Assembly (NCBI RefSeq): GCF_014196515.1
Contig: NZ_JACIDV010000002.1
Coordinates: 372,001 to 436,000, forward strand
Length of the DNA: 64,000 nucleotides
Reading direction: 5' to 3'
From: Rhizobium skierniewicense
GTDB taxonomy: Bacteria; Pseudomonadota; Alphaproteobacteria; Rhizobiales; Rhizobiaceae
Shown here: piece after piece, positions 46,983 to 55,996 of the stretch
Layout of the letters: each line of letters opens with the position of its first letter
How positions within the stretch are numbered: the first letter of the stretch is position 1
Position numbers and translations under genes: made by a program
Notes under the pieces: generated by a model
What the model was told of the DNA's origin: nothing
The model's database searches: none
The model's input: the letters and a program-made list of their open reading frames with translations, nothing else

Positions 46983-48887
46983 ATGTCTATTCGGTCCAAA
47001 CTCCTGTCGTGCATATTCTTCCTTGTTGCCATTCTGGCTGTGACGTCCCTGTTTTCTCTTTATGCGCTGAATGAAGAAGCAAGGCTTTTGCGCAGCATTG
47101 TTGCCGACCGTGTCGTGCCGATGGCGCAGCTCAAATCCATTTCCGATGATTATGCGGTCAAGATTGTCGATACCATCCACAAGGTCAGTGGCGGCGCGCT
47201 GACCAACGAGCAGGGTATCCAGAATATTCGCGGCGCCATGCAAAGTATCGAAACATCCTGGCGTGATTACACGGCGACCTATCTCACGGTGGACGAGAAG
47301 CGCCTTGCGGATGAATTCCAAACCATGCGCCAGTCGGCTGATCAGAAAATTCAAGGAATCATCACGCTTTTGCAGGCGGGTAATCTGGAGGAGATCGGCA
47401 AGTTCGCCGATGGTCAGCTCTATCAGATCATCGATCCCCTCGGTGAATCCGTTTCAAAGCTTATCGAGATACAATTGACGGCGGCCAAAGACGGAATGGC
47501 CACAGGTGAAGACCTCAAAACCTTTATCCTCCATACTCTCGCTGTCCTCGGCGCCATTGCTTTGGCACTGGCAACCGTCTGCGTCCTCATCGTCATCCGC
47601 GGCGTCATCAAGCCCATTCAGCTCATGACAGGATCGATGTCATCGCTCGCATCCGGCAATGTCGATCTGGAAATACCCGGCGCAGATCGAAAGGACGAGA
47701 TCGGGAAGATGGCGCAGAACGTCCTCATTTTCCGCAACAACGCTCTCGAGCGGATCCGTTTGGAACAGGAAGCCGATGCCAACCGCAGCCTGTCGGAGAA
47801 GGAACGGATCGCCCGCGAAGAGCAGAAGGCCAAAGAAGCCGCAGACACCAGCTTTGCCGTCGATCATCTGGCCGATGCGCTGTCGCGTCTGGCGGATGGC
47901 GAAGTGTCCTACCGCATCAGCCAGCCTTTTGTTCAGCATCTGGACGTGGTTCGCGCCAACTTCAACTCGTCTGCCGAAAAGCTGCAGTCTGCCCTCAACA
48001 GCGTGGCGGTCAATGCCCGTGGTATCGACGCCGGTGCCAATGAAATCCGCGCTGCCGCCGACGATCTGGCCAAGCGCACCGAACAGCAGGCCGCATCGGT
48101 GGAGGAAACCGCCGCCGCACTCGAGCAGATCACCACGACGGTCAAGGACTCGACCAAGCGCGCCCAGGAAGCCGGTCAGCTCGTGTCCAAGGCCCGCACC
48201 GGTGCCGAACAGTCCGGCGATGTGGTTCGTAAGGCTGTGATTGCCATGGAGCAGATCGAAAAGTCGTCGTCGGAGATTTCCAATATCATCAGCGTGATCG
48301 ACGAGATCGCCTTCCAGACCAACCTTCTGGCGCTCAACGCCGGTGTGGAAGCGGCACGTGCCGGTGAAGCGGGCAAGGGCTTTGCGGTTGTCGCACAGGA
48401 AGTGCGCGAACTGGCCCAGCGTTCCGCAAACGCAGCCAAGGACATCAAGGCGCTGATCACGACATCGAACGGCCAGGTCCAGCAGGGCGTACAGCTGGTG
48501 GGTGAAACGGGTCGTGCGCTGGAAACCATCGTTGCCGAAGTTCAGGAAATCAACCGTCACGTCCTGGCGATCGTGGATGGCGCGCAGGAACAGTCCTCCG
48601 GTCTCCAGCAGATCAACACGGCTGTGAACCAGATGGACCAGGACACGCAGAAGAACGCAGCCATGGTGGAAGAGCAGACGGCAGCCAGCCATACGCTGGC
48701 CCGCGAGGCGGCCTCGCTCAACCATCTGCTGGGCCAGTTCAAGCTGGGCGGCGGTTACGAAGCGCCGGTGCGCCAGGCCACGCAGGCAGAACGTCCCGTC
48801 CAGTCTCCGGCGCGTGCGCTGGGCCGCAAGGTGGCGTCTGCCTTCAACGGCAATGCCGCGGTGAAATCGGACTGGGAAGAGTTTTGA
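46983..48887 (+). CDS. Methyl-accepting chemotaxis protein with CheR-docking tail
   Basis: An inner-membrane receptor of 634 residues. TM1 is at about 7-28, a four-helix-bundle type periplasmic ligand domain runs to about 175, TM2 is at 178-200, followed by a HAMP domain and a long cytoplasmic coiled coil with the hairpin tip EIAFQTNLLALNAGVEAARA. The C-terminus ends in DWEEF after a flexible linker, matching the x-W-x-x-F pentapeptide that tethers CheR and CheB. The ligand is unknown. ATG 46983 starts the first membrane helix. Confidence 0.93.
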   Translation: MSIRSKLLSCIFFLVAILAVTSLFSLYALNEEARLLRSIVADRVVPMAQLKSISDDYAVKIVDTIHKVSGGALTNEQGIQNIRGAMQSIETSWRDYTATYLTVDEKRLADEFQTMRQSADQKIQGIITLLQAGNLEEIGKFADGQLYQIIDPLGESVSKLIEIQLTAAKDGMATGEDLKTFILHTLAVLGAIALALATVCVLIVIRGVIKPIQLMTGSMSSLASGNVDLEIPGADRKDEIGKMAQNVLIFRNNALERIRLEQEADANRSLSEKERIAREEQKAKEAADTSFAVDHLADALSRLADGEVSYRISQPFVQHLDVVRANFNSSAEKLQSALNSVAVNARGIDAGANEIRAAADDLAKRTEQQAASVEETAAALEQITTTVKDSTKRAQEAGQLVSKARTGAEQSGDVVRKAVIAMEQIEKSSSEISNIISVIDEIAFQTNLLALNAGVEAARAGEAGKGFAVVAQEVRELAQRSANAAKDIKALITTSNGQVQQGVQLVGETGRALETIVAEVQEINRHVLAIVDGAQEQSSGLQQINTAVNQMDQDTQKNAAMVEEQTAASHTLAREAASLNHLLGQFKLGGGYEAPVRQATQAERPVQSPARALGRKVASAFNGNAAVKSDWEEF

Positions 48888-48923
48888 GCCTGATAGCTTG
48901 AACGACCCGATGATGAGGTGAAG

Positions 48924-48960
48924 ATCAAAACCGCCCGCGCGTGTCGCGGGCGGTTTTGAT
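48924..48960 (+). terminator. Intrinsic terminator after the chemoreceptor gene
   Basis: A perfect 16-bp stem (ATCAAAACCGCCCGCG and its complement) with loop CGTGT, 36 bases after the stop codon. The TTTT is part of the stem's 3' arm. Confidence 0.88.
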
Positions 48961-49086
48961 TTATCAGCAGGTGCGCCGCATTTATGCTGCACTGCGGTGA
49001 CAACTTGTCAGAACTGGCGTTTCCAACACTGTGACAATACTATAAAGGGTTGAAAAACAAGAACGCTTCTGGGTGGAGAGCGTAGA

Positions 49087-51813
49087 ATGAAAAAATGGGT
49101 CTATACCTTTGGCGACGGTGCCGCCGAAGGACGCGCGAGCGATATCGCCATATTGGGCGGCAAGGGTGCAAACCTTGCCGAAATGGCGAGCCTCGGCCTG
49201 CCTGTCCCCCCCGGCTTGACCATCATCAGCGAAGCCTGCGCGCGCTATCATCAAGGTGGTCGCTGTCTGCCCGAAGACCTCAAAATGCAGGTGACGTGCG
49301 GCATTTCCGGCATGGAAGCCATCACCGGCCGCACCTTCGGCTCGGGCTCTCAGCCCCTTCTCCTCTCCATTCGATCCGGCGCGCGGGCCTCCATGCCCGG
49401 CATGATGGATACCGTTCTCAACCTCGGCCTCAACGACGAGACGGTTGAGGCCCTGGCAAGCGATTCGGGTGACGCGCGTTTTGCCTGGGATAGTTACCGC
49501 CGTTTCATCCAGATGTATGCCGATGTCGTGATGGGCCTCGATCACGAGATCTTCGAGGACATTCTCGAAGATGAAAAAGGTCGCCTCGGTTACGAATACG
49601 ACACCGAACTTTCCGCTGATGAGTGGCAGCACATCGTCTCCCTGTACAAAGGCCTGATCGAGGAAGAGCTGGGCGATCCCTTTCCCCAGGATACGCAGGT
49701 GCAATTGTGGGGTGCCATCGGAGCGGTCTTCGCCAGCTGGATGAACATGCGCGCCGTCACCTACCGCCAACTGCACAATATCCCCGGGGAATGGGGCACG
49801 GCGGTTAACGTCCAGGCCATGGTCTTCGGCAATCTCGGCTCGTCCTCGGCCACCGGCGTTGCCTTCACCCGCAATCCCTCCACCGGCGAAAAAGAGCTCT
49901 ACGGCGAATTCCTCGTGAATGCGCAGGGCGAGGATGTGGTCGCGGGCATTCGCACGCCGCAATCCATCACCGAAGATGCGCGCATCTGCTCGGGCTCCGA
50001 CAAGCCGTCGATGGAAAAGCTGATGCCGGAGGCTTTCGCAGAGTTTCTGGCGATTTGCGGGCGGTTGGAAAGCCACTACCGCGATATGCAGGACGTGGAA
50101 TTCACCATAGAGCGTGGCAAATTGTGGATGTTGCAGACCCGGTCTGGCAAGCGCACCACCAAGGCCGCGATGAAAGTCGCCGTCGATATGGTCGCCGAAG
50201 GGCTCATCACCACCCATGATGCAATCTGTCGTATCGAGCCGTCGTCGCTCGACCAGTTGCTGCACCCGACCATCGATCCCGCCATCGAGCGCCCCATTAT
50301 CGGTTCGGGTCTTCCCGCCTCACCGGGTGCTGCATCGGGCGAAATCGTCTTCACCTCGGACGAAGCGGTGGCGGCGAAGGCCGAGGGTCGACGTGTCATT
50401 CTTGTGCGTATGGAAACCAGCCCGGAAGACATTCACGGCATGCATGCCGCCGAAGGCATTCTCACCACGCGCGGCGGCATGACCAGCCATGCGGCGGTGG
50501 TGGCGCGCGGCATGGGCATCCCCTGCGTGTCGGGTGCCGGCTCCATGCGGGTGGATATGCGCAATAACGTCCTGATTGGTGTTGGCTGCATGCTGAAAAG
50601 AGGCGACGTCATCACCATTGACGGATCGTCCGGCCGCGTGATGAAGGGCGAAGTGCCCATGACGCAGCCGGAACTCTCTGGCGATTTTGCCAGGCTGATG
50701 GAATGGGCTGACGGCACTCGCCGCATGACGGTGCGCACCAATGCCGATACGCCGGCAGACGCCCGTGCTGCCCGTGCTTTCGGCGCGGAAGGCATCGGCC
50801 TTTGCCGCACCGAACATATGTTCTTTGAAGGCGAACGCATTCACGTGATGCGCGAAATGATCCTTGCCGAGCATGAAGAGGGCAGGCGTGCCGCGCTCGA
50901 TCAATTGCTGCCCATGCAGCGGCAGGATTTCACCGACCTGTTTTCCATCATGCACGGCCTGCCGGTGACGATCCGCCTTCTCGACCCGCCCTTGCACGAA
51001 TTCCTGCCCAAGACCGATGGTGAAATCGTTGAGGTCGCCGCGGCCATGGGCATGTCGCAGACACTGTTCCGCCAAAGGCTGGATGCCCTGCACGAGTTCA
51101 ACCCGATGCTTGGCCACCGCGGTTGCCGTCTGGCTATTTCCTATCCCGAAATTGCCGAAATGCAGGCGCGGGCCATTTTCGAAGCTGCCGTCGAAGCGGC
51201 TCGCCAGACCGGTGCGCCGGTGGTGCCGGAAATCATGGTGCCGCTGGTCGGCCTTCGCTCCGAGCTGGATTATGTCCGCGCCGTTATCGACCGCGTGGCC
51301 GCAGCGGTGGCGCAGGAAACAGGCATGACGCTCGAATATCTGACCGGCACGATGATCGAGTTGCCCCGCGCCGCACTTCGTGCCCACGTCATCGCCGAGG
51401 CTGCCGAGTTCTTCTCCTTCGGCACCAACGACCTGACGCAGACGACATTCGGCATTTCTCGCGACGATGCCGCCCGCTTCATCGAAACCTATCAACGCAA
51501 GGGCATCATCGAACGCGACCCGTTCGTCTCCCTCGATTTCGATGGTGTCGGCGAGTTGATCCGCATCGCCGCAGATCGTGGCCGCCAGACGCGTCCTGAG
51601 CTAAAGCTCGGCATTTGCGGCGAGCACGGTGGCGATCCGGCGTCGATCCATTTCTGCGAGGATGCGGGTCTCGACTATGTGTCCTGCTCGCCATTCCGTG
51701 TGCCGATCGCGCGACTGTCTGCGGCGCAGGCGATGCTTGCCATGGTGGAAAAACGTGAAACCGAAACCATCTCGAAAGTCGTGCCACTGAGGGCCGTTCC
51801 AGCGAAAATTTGA
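49087..51813 (+). CDS. ppdK: Pyruvate, phosphate dikinase
   Basis: PPDK interconverts pyruvate + ATP + Pi and PEP + AMP + PPi, letting the cell make PEP for gluconeogenesis or run the step backwards. The 908 residues contain the N-terminal ATP-grasp region (GGKGANLAEMASLGLPVPPG), the phospho-histidine domain GGMTSHAAVVARGMGIPCVSG with the swinging His, and the C-terminal PEP barrel ending in LGICGEHGGDP with the catalytic Cys. The ATG follows GGAGAG. Single gene. Confidence 0.97.
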   Translation: MKKWVYTFGDGAAEGRASDIAILGGKGANLAEMASLGLPVPPGLTIISEACARYHQGGRCLPEDLKMQVTCGISGMEAITGRTFGSGSQPLLLSIRSGARASMPGMMDTVLNLGLNDETVEALASDSGDARFAWDSYRRFIQMYADVVMGLDHEIFEDILEDEKGRLGYEYDTELSADEWQHIVSLYKGLIEEELGDPFPQDTQVQLWGAIGAVFASWMNMRAVTYRQLHNIPGEWGTAVNVQAMVFGNLGSSSATGVAFTRNPSTGEKELYGEFLVNAQGEDVVAGIRTPQSITEDARICSGSDKPSMEKLMPEAFAEFLAICGRLESHYRDMQDVEFTIERGKLWMLQTRSGKRTTKAAMKVAVDMVAEGLITTHDAICRIEPSSLDQLLHPTIDPAIERPIIGSGLPASPGAASGEIVFTSDEAVAAKAEGRRVILVRMETSPEDIHGMHAAEGILTTRGGMTSHAAVVARGMGIPCVSGAGSMRVDMRNNVLIGVGCMLKRGDVITIDGSSGRVMKGEVPMTQPELSGDFARLMEWADGTRRMTVRTNADTPADARAARAFGAEGIGLCRTEHMFFEGERIHVMREMILAEHEEGRRAALDQLLPMQRQDFTDLFSIMHGLPVTIRLLDPPLHEFLPKTDGEIVEVAAAMGMSQTLFRQRLDALHEFNPMLGHRGCRLAISYPEIAEMQARAIFEAAVEAARQTGAPVVPEIMVPLVGLRSELDYVRAVIDRVAAAVAQETGMTLEYLTGTMIELPRAALRAHVIAEAAEFFSFGTNDLTQTTFGISRDDAARFIETYQRKGIIERDPFVSLDFDGVGELIRIAADRGRQTRPELKLGICGEHGGDPASIHFCEDAGLDYVSCSPFRVPIARLSAAQAMLAMVEKRETETISKVVPLRAVPAKI

Positions 51814-51817
51814 GGCC

Positions 51818-52087
51818 TTAACGGTTCTGGACGATGATGCGGCGCTCCACGACGACAGGGCGATAGAACATGTCGCGGCTGGATTGCGCCTGCCATGCAC
51901 GCGCATCGGCGCGGCGGTCGAGATCCAGATCCAGCAGGCAACCGGCCATCTGATCGGTGTTGGGCCGGAAGCCGTAACCCCGGCAGGTGGTCTCGTCGCG
52001 CGCACGCCGCTCCTCCGGGCTCAAGGTCTGGCACGATGAAAGGGTCAAGATCGCGGTAAGTGCGCTAAGGACGATGGAAATACGCAT
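51818..52087 (-). CDS. Small lipoprotein
   Basis: An 89-residue protein. A short signal peptide with lipobox LSSC (residues 16-19) is followed by TLSPEERRARDETTCRGYGFRPNTDQMAGCLLDLDL, with two cysteines that may pair, and an Arg-rich C-terminus. Small lipoproteins of this type are common in Rhizobiaceae and have no known role. ATG 52087 follows GGGAGTGACC. It is convergent with ppdK, with four bases between the stops. Confidence 0.8.
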   Translation of the reverse strand: MRISIVLSALTAILTLSSCQTLSPEERRARDETTCRGYGFRPNTDQMAGCLLDLDLDRRADARAWQAQSSRDMFYRPVVVERRIIVQNR

Positions 52088-52397
52088 GATGGTCACTCCC
52101 TGATCGCAGCGACTACGGCTGCTTTTGTGCGTATTGATAGAATTGTTTGCGCCCGCAGAAAAGTCTGCCGCGCGGCAAAGGTTGCGTTTGGAAAACACGT
52201 CGCGGAAAAGTGTTCGGTCCGGCGCGGTGGAGCGACGGACCGATTCCATTCGCCGCTAAAACCCATTATGACGTGGTGTACCGGCGATTCCTTGCGAACT
52301 GAACTTCGCGTGAAGCGCCCTCGTTGAAAGACTTCGTCATGTCCTGCAAATCAGTTCAGCGGTTTGCGGCAGAGACATGCGCATCGGGTGCCGCTTT

Positions 52398-53318
52398 ATG
52401 ACTGTGCGTTTCGTTCGGCCCGTGTCCTATGCCGCATACCTGTCCCGGTATCTCGGGCTGTCGGCGCTCGTTCTTTTTCTGATCGCGGCCCCTCTTCATC
52501 GCTTCGGTCCTCTGACCCTGCCGGACTTCATTTCGCTCACGCTCATCTCTGCCGCCATCGCAGCGGTTGCGCTGCTGCTTGCCATTGTCGGCCTGCAACG
52601 CCTGTGGTCTGCGGGCGCAAAGGGCGGGCTTTGGGCGCTCCAGGCCATTCTGTTGGCTGCCGTTCCGCTTGGCGTCGTGGCATTTGCAGGGCTTTTATAC
52701 TGGCAAAAGCCTGAAATCTACGATGTCTCCACGGATGTTGCCGACGCCCCGAACTGGCTGTCCATTCCCACCGCAAACCAGCAATGGCTGCCGCGCCCGG
52801 CAATCGTGTCGAAGGTTGATCGCGATGCGCAGGCCGCAGCTTATCCAAGCCTTGCGGGCCACCGTTACGAAGGCGCCATCGACCGCGTCTACACCGCCGC
52901 CCGAAAGGTAGCGAAAGCGCAGCGCATGCGCATCGCCCATACCGATGGTCTCATCGGGTCGCTGCCGGACGTTCAGCCCGGCGTGCCGCAGCAGGACCAG
53001 AATGAAAGTGTCACCGATACGCCCATCGATGAGCTGCCGACCAATGTTCCGGTGCCCTTGGCGCGGCCCGCAGAGGCGCCAGCCCCGACATTCTTCAACG
53101 GTAGCGGTGTCGTGATGATGCAGGGGGAAACGCGCACCCTCATCTGGGGGCTGCGCTTTGATGTCCTCATTCGCTTGCGCGAAGACACGGAAACCACCCT
53201 CGTCGATGTCCGGGTCGCCTCCCGCTTCGGCCCGCATGATCTGGGCATGGGTGCGGAAATCGCGGACGCTTATCTCGACGCGCTGGATGCGGAAATGCAG
53301 GGCCTCAACGACAACTGA
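52398..53318 (+). CDS. DUF1499 membrane protein
   Basis: A protein of 306 residues with about three N-terminal membrane helices (roughly 15-35, 45-65, 80-100), then a soluble DUF1499 domain opening with APNWLSIPTANQQWLPRP and ending with VRVASRFGPHDLGMGAEIADAYLDAL. In other bacteria the domain is found alone or as a lipoprotein, and its role is unknown. ATG 52398 is favoured over an in-frame ATG at 52377. Convergent with the DCC gene. Confidence 0.85.
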   Translation: MTVRFVRPVSYAAYLSRYLGLSALVLFLIAAPLHRFGPLTLPDFISLTLISAAIAAVALLLAIVGLQRLWSAGAKGGLWALQAILLAAVPLGVVAFAGLLYWQKPEIYDVSTDVADAPNWLSIPTANQQWLPRPAIVSKVDRDAQAAAYPSLAGHRYEGAIDRVYTAARKVAKAQRMRIAHTDGLIGSLPDVQPGVPQQDQNESVTDTPIDELPTNVPVPLARPAEAPAPTFFNGSGVVMMQGETRTLIWGLRFDVLIRLREDTETTLVDVRVASRFGPHDLGMGAEIADAYLDALDAEMQGLNDN

Positions 53319-53324
53319 GCGCAA

Positions 53325-53771
53325 TCAGAAAAAACGATCGCGCTCCTCAGGCGTCGGTATGCGGCAGGCCTGACGCCGCCCGGCGATCTTCATGCGGTTA
53401 CGGGCGACCAGATCATAAACCCCGTCTCGAATTCTGCGCGGCATGAAGCGTAGCCATGCGACAAGACTGAAAATTCCGCCGAGACGCTGAAGCACGCGCA
53501 GCACACCGTCCGAACGGGGATAGGCGACGCCGTTCTCGATCAAAAGACTGGTTTCATAGTCATCTGTTCGATAGCCGTAATGGCGCATCAATGCCGTGCC
53601 GAGTTCGAACTGCGCCGGTGTGAAGCGAAACAGCTGTTTCGTATCATGGCGCAAGACGAAATTGATATCCCGAGAGCAAAAGCCGCATTCGCCATCGAAA
53701 ACGATCAGCGGCTTGTCGTCGGGAAAATCTGGAACCGATGGATCGTCGCGGTAGCTATAGGCAGTCGTCAT
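53325..53771 (-). CDS. DCC1-like thiol-disulfide oxidoreductase (DUF393)
   Basis: The 148 residues contain the family DxxCxxC motif (VFDGECGFCSRDINF, C29 and C32) and the RFTPAQ... block of DUF393. It is a small thioredoxin-like protein of unknown substrate. The start is uncertain: ATG 53771 begins MTTAYSYRDD, while an upstream in-frame ATG at 53795 would overlap the metallo-hydrolase stop. It is the third gene of a probable operon with the MBL and cupin genes. Confidence 0.85.
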   Translation of the reverse strand: MTTAYSYRDDPSVPDFPDDKPLIVFDGECGFCSRDINFVLRHDTKQLFRFTPAQFELGTALMRHYGYRTDDYETSLLIENGVAYPRSDGVLRVLQRLGGIFSLVAWLRFMPRRIRDGVYDLVARNRMKIAGRRQACRIPTPEERDRFF

Positions 53772-53781
53772 CGTCCCACTC

Positions 53782-54690
53782 CTATGCCGGATCATAAATT
53801 CCACCCAGCGAAGGTGGACCGTCCGTCTCCACCTCGCCTTTTTCGATGAGGTCTTCGATGTGGGCGAGAACGGACAGCGCGGCAGCACCGTGCAGGCGCG
53901 GATCGGTACTGCGATAAATGATTTTTACCATCTCCGGTATCGTCCGGTCCCCCGCTCTGATGCGCGCCAGCACCGCCTTTTCACGCATGCGCCTGTGGGC
54001 GCGAAGGCCGCGCATGAAGGCCGTGGGTTCCTTCACCGGCCCGCCATGGCCGGGCAGAAACAAACGATCGTCGCGTTTCAGAAGCTTTGCCAGCGACGCC
54101 ATGTAGTCGCTCATCGATCCATCCGGCGGTGCGACGATGGTGGTGGCCCAGGCCATCACATGATCCGCCGAAAAGACGATGCCGGTATCATCCAGCGCAA
54201 AGGCCGAATGATTGGCCGTGTGCCCGGGCGTGTGCAGTGCGGTCAGTGTCCAGCCGTCACCCGAAAGACTTTGTCCATCATCAAGCGCGATGTCAGGTAC
54301 GAACGTGGTGTCGGAGCTTTCGGCAAACGGGTTGCGCTCACCTTCGTGCAACGGTCGTGCGGCACGATGCGGCCCTTCGGCCACGGTTAGCGCGCCGGTG
54401 GCTTGGGAAAGCCGTGCGGCGAGCGGCGAGTGATCCCGGTGTGTGTGGCTGACGAAAATATGCGTGACTTCCCGCCCGGCAAGCGCTGCCATCAAGGCTT
54501 GAAAATGCGTGTCATCGTCAGGGCCGGGATCGATGACAGCAACGGATTTATCACCGACGATGTAGCTGTTGGTACCATGAAAGGTGAAAGCCGAGGGATT
54601 GTTGACCGTGATGCGCTGAACGCCATGGGCTACTGGCACGGCAATGCCATAGGCGGGATCGAAGTCACGGTTGAATTCCGGGTCGGCCAT
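53782..54690 (-). CDS. Metallo-beta-lactamase-fold hydrolase (LACTB2-like)
   Basis: The 302-residue protein has the zinc motif THTHRDH-like segment FVSHTHRDHSPLA, the TPGHTANHSAF and SADHVMAW zinc ligands, and a C-terminal winged-helix segment (about residues 225-285, MREKAVLARIRAGDRTIPEMVK). This is the layout of LACTB2-type hydrolases, which include RNA endonucleases and thioesterases; the substrate is not known. ATG 54690 lies 16 bases after the cupin stop. Confidence 0.88.
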   Translation of the reverse strand: MADPEFNRDFDPAYGIAVPVAHGVQRITVNNPSAFTFHGTNSYIVGDKSVAVIDPGPDDDTHFQALMAALAGREVTHIFVSHTHRDHSPLAARLSQATGALTVAEGPHRAARPLHEGERNPFAESSDTTFVPDIALDDGQSLSGDGWTLTALHTPGHTANHSAFALDDTGIVFSADHVMAWATTIVAPPDGSMSDYMASLAKLLKRDDRLFLPGHGGPVKEPTAFMRGLRAHRRMREKAVLARIRAGDRTIPEMVKIIYRSTDPRLHGAAALSVLAHIEDLIEKGEVETDGPPSLGGIYDPA

Positions 54691-54706
54691 CGGGTCAGTC
54701 AGCGCT

Positions 54707-55003
54707 CTACTTGTATTCGATCTCGATGAAGGACATCGGTTCGCTGCCTGCATTGACCACATTGTGTGAAATGCCGGCCTCACGTCGGTAGGGCATACCC
54801 TTTGGCGTATCGACCCTGCGGCTGCCAGCTTCGTCTTCGATCAGGAAATGACAATCCGTCATCGGCACCACCACATAGCCCAGTCCGTGGGTGTGGTGGC
54901 CGGTATCGGCGCCGGGCTCGAAATCCCAACGGATGATTCGCACCACGGCATCATCCAAAAGCGTTGTGGGAATAGCGGGTGGTCGGGCGGAATACTTGCT
55001 CAT
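54707..55003 (-). CDS. Small cupin-domain protein
   Basis: A protein of 98 residues that is almost entirely one cupin barrel. Motif 1 is PGADTGHHTHGLGYVVVP with the metal histidines, and motif 2 is near GISHNVVNAGSEPMSFIEIE. Such single-domain cupins may be enzymes or ligand binders. ATG 55003 begins the family-like sequence. It is the first gene of the cupin-MBL-DCC operon. Confidence 0.85.
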   Translation of the reverse strand: MSKYSARPPAIPTTLLDDAVVRIIRWDFEPGADTGHHTHGLGYVVVPMTDCHFLIEDEAGSRRVDTPKGMPYRREAGISHNVVNAGSEPMSFIEIEYK

Positions 55004-55175
55004 GAAACAGGTCACCGGAAGCGTGTGGAATGGCAGGTTCTCTTGTGACGTAACATGAAGCCTGGTGCGGACACACAAGAAATATTGTCCACGCCTCAAC
55101 TTAATGATTGCCGCTGCCATTCGGCTTTGATAATCAGGCCCGGTTCAGGCAGTGGCGCTACGCCGTCTGCCCTGG

Positions 55176-55250
55176 TGGGGCGTCGCCAAGCGGTAAGGCA
55201 CCGGTTTTTGGTACCGGCATTCCCAGGTTCGAATCCTGGCGCCCCAGCCA
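55176..55250 (+). tRNA. tRNA-Gln (anticodon TTG)
   Basis: A complete cloverleaf: acceptor TGGGGCG / CGCCCCA, anticodon stem CCGGT / ACCGG with a 7-base loop and anticodon TTG at 55208-55210, T-arm CCAGG-TTCGAAT-CCTGG, and an encoded CCA end. It reads CAA codons. Single tRNA, just upstream of the PD-(D/E)XK-like gene. Confidence 0.96.
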
Positions 55251-55307
55251 CATTTTTTGTTTGTGCCAGCACGGCTAAAACCCCTTCCTCTTTGATCGTC
55301 GGCTTGC

Positions 55308-55970
55308 ATGGAAACCTCCCTCTATCTTCCGGTCAAAACATTTCTGGAGGCCGCCGGCTATTCGGTCAAAGGGGAGATCGGCGGATGTGATCTGGTTGGA
55401 ATCAATGCGGATGATCCACCTGTCATTGTGGTGTGTGAGTTGAAGCTGACTTTCAATCTGGAGCTCATCCTCCAGGCCGTCGACAGGGCGGCGATATCGG
55501 ACGAGGTCTGGATTGCTGCTCGCATCTCCGCCAAGGGCCGGGGTCGGGAGGCTGACAAACGATATCGCGATCTGTGTCGCCGTCTCGGCATCGGCATGCT
55601 TGGCGTCTCGGATCGTGGCGACGTCAGTGTCATCGTCGCTTCCGTCTCGCCCATGCCGCGCACCAACCCGAAGCGACGATCCATGCTTGTGCGTGAACAT
55701 CAGAAAAGACGCGGCGATCCTGTCGTTGGCGGCAGCACGCGAACGCCCATGATGACGGCCTACCGCCAGCAGGCCCTCGGTTGCGCGGCGGCCCTGGCAG
55801 CAGAGCCGCTGCGCCTTCGCGATGTGAGGGCGCGCATTCCTGACGCCGGCAAGATTTTACAATCCAATGTCTATGGCTGGTTCGAACGGCTGGACAGGGG
55901 CGTCTACGGCCTGACGGATGCCGGTCGCGAAGCTCTCGTCCGCTGGCCCCAGCCACCGGATGTGCCTTAG
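55308..55970 (+). CDS. DUF2161 protein, PD-(D/E)XK-like with C-terminal winged helix
   Basis: The first 110 residues show a nuclease-superfamily core: METSLYLPVKTFLEAAGYSVKGEIGGCDLVGI, where the Asp of GCDLVGI and the Glu-x-Lys of VVCELKLTF form the PD...ExK active site. The C-terminal 75 residues look like a winged helix (DVRARIPDAGKILQSNVYGWFERLDRGVYGLTDAGREAL). DUF2161 has been assigned to this superfamily by sequence; its real activity is unknown. It is 57 bases after the tRNA and convergent with the AI-2E gene. Confidence 0.82.
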   Translation: METSLYLPVKTFLEAAGYSVKGEIGGCDLVGINADDPPVIVVCELKLTFNLELILQAVDRAAISDEVWIAARISAKGRGREADKRYRDLCRRLGIGMLGVSDRGDVSVIVASVSPMPRTNPKRRSMLVREHQKRRGDPVVGGSTRTPMMTAYRQQALGCAAALAAEPLRLRDVRARIPDAGKILQSNVYGWFERLDRGVYGLTDAGREALVRWPQPPDVP

Positions 55971-55996
55971 CGCGTTTCCCTTTGACAAGGAGCGCT

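Noticed and set aside
50320..51495. 391-codon frame antisense to ppdK
   Set aside because: It lies fully inside a clear PPDK coding region and shows no family similarity.
52300..52325. TGAAC-N17-CGTT as a fourth EcfG promoter before the DUF1499 gene
   Set aside because: The first G of the -35 element is missing, and this position is strongly conserved, so I do not count it.
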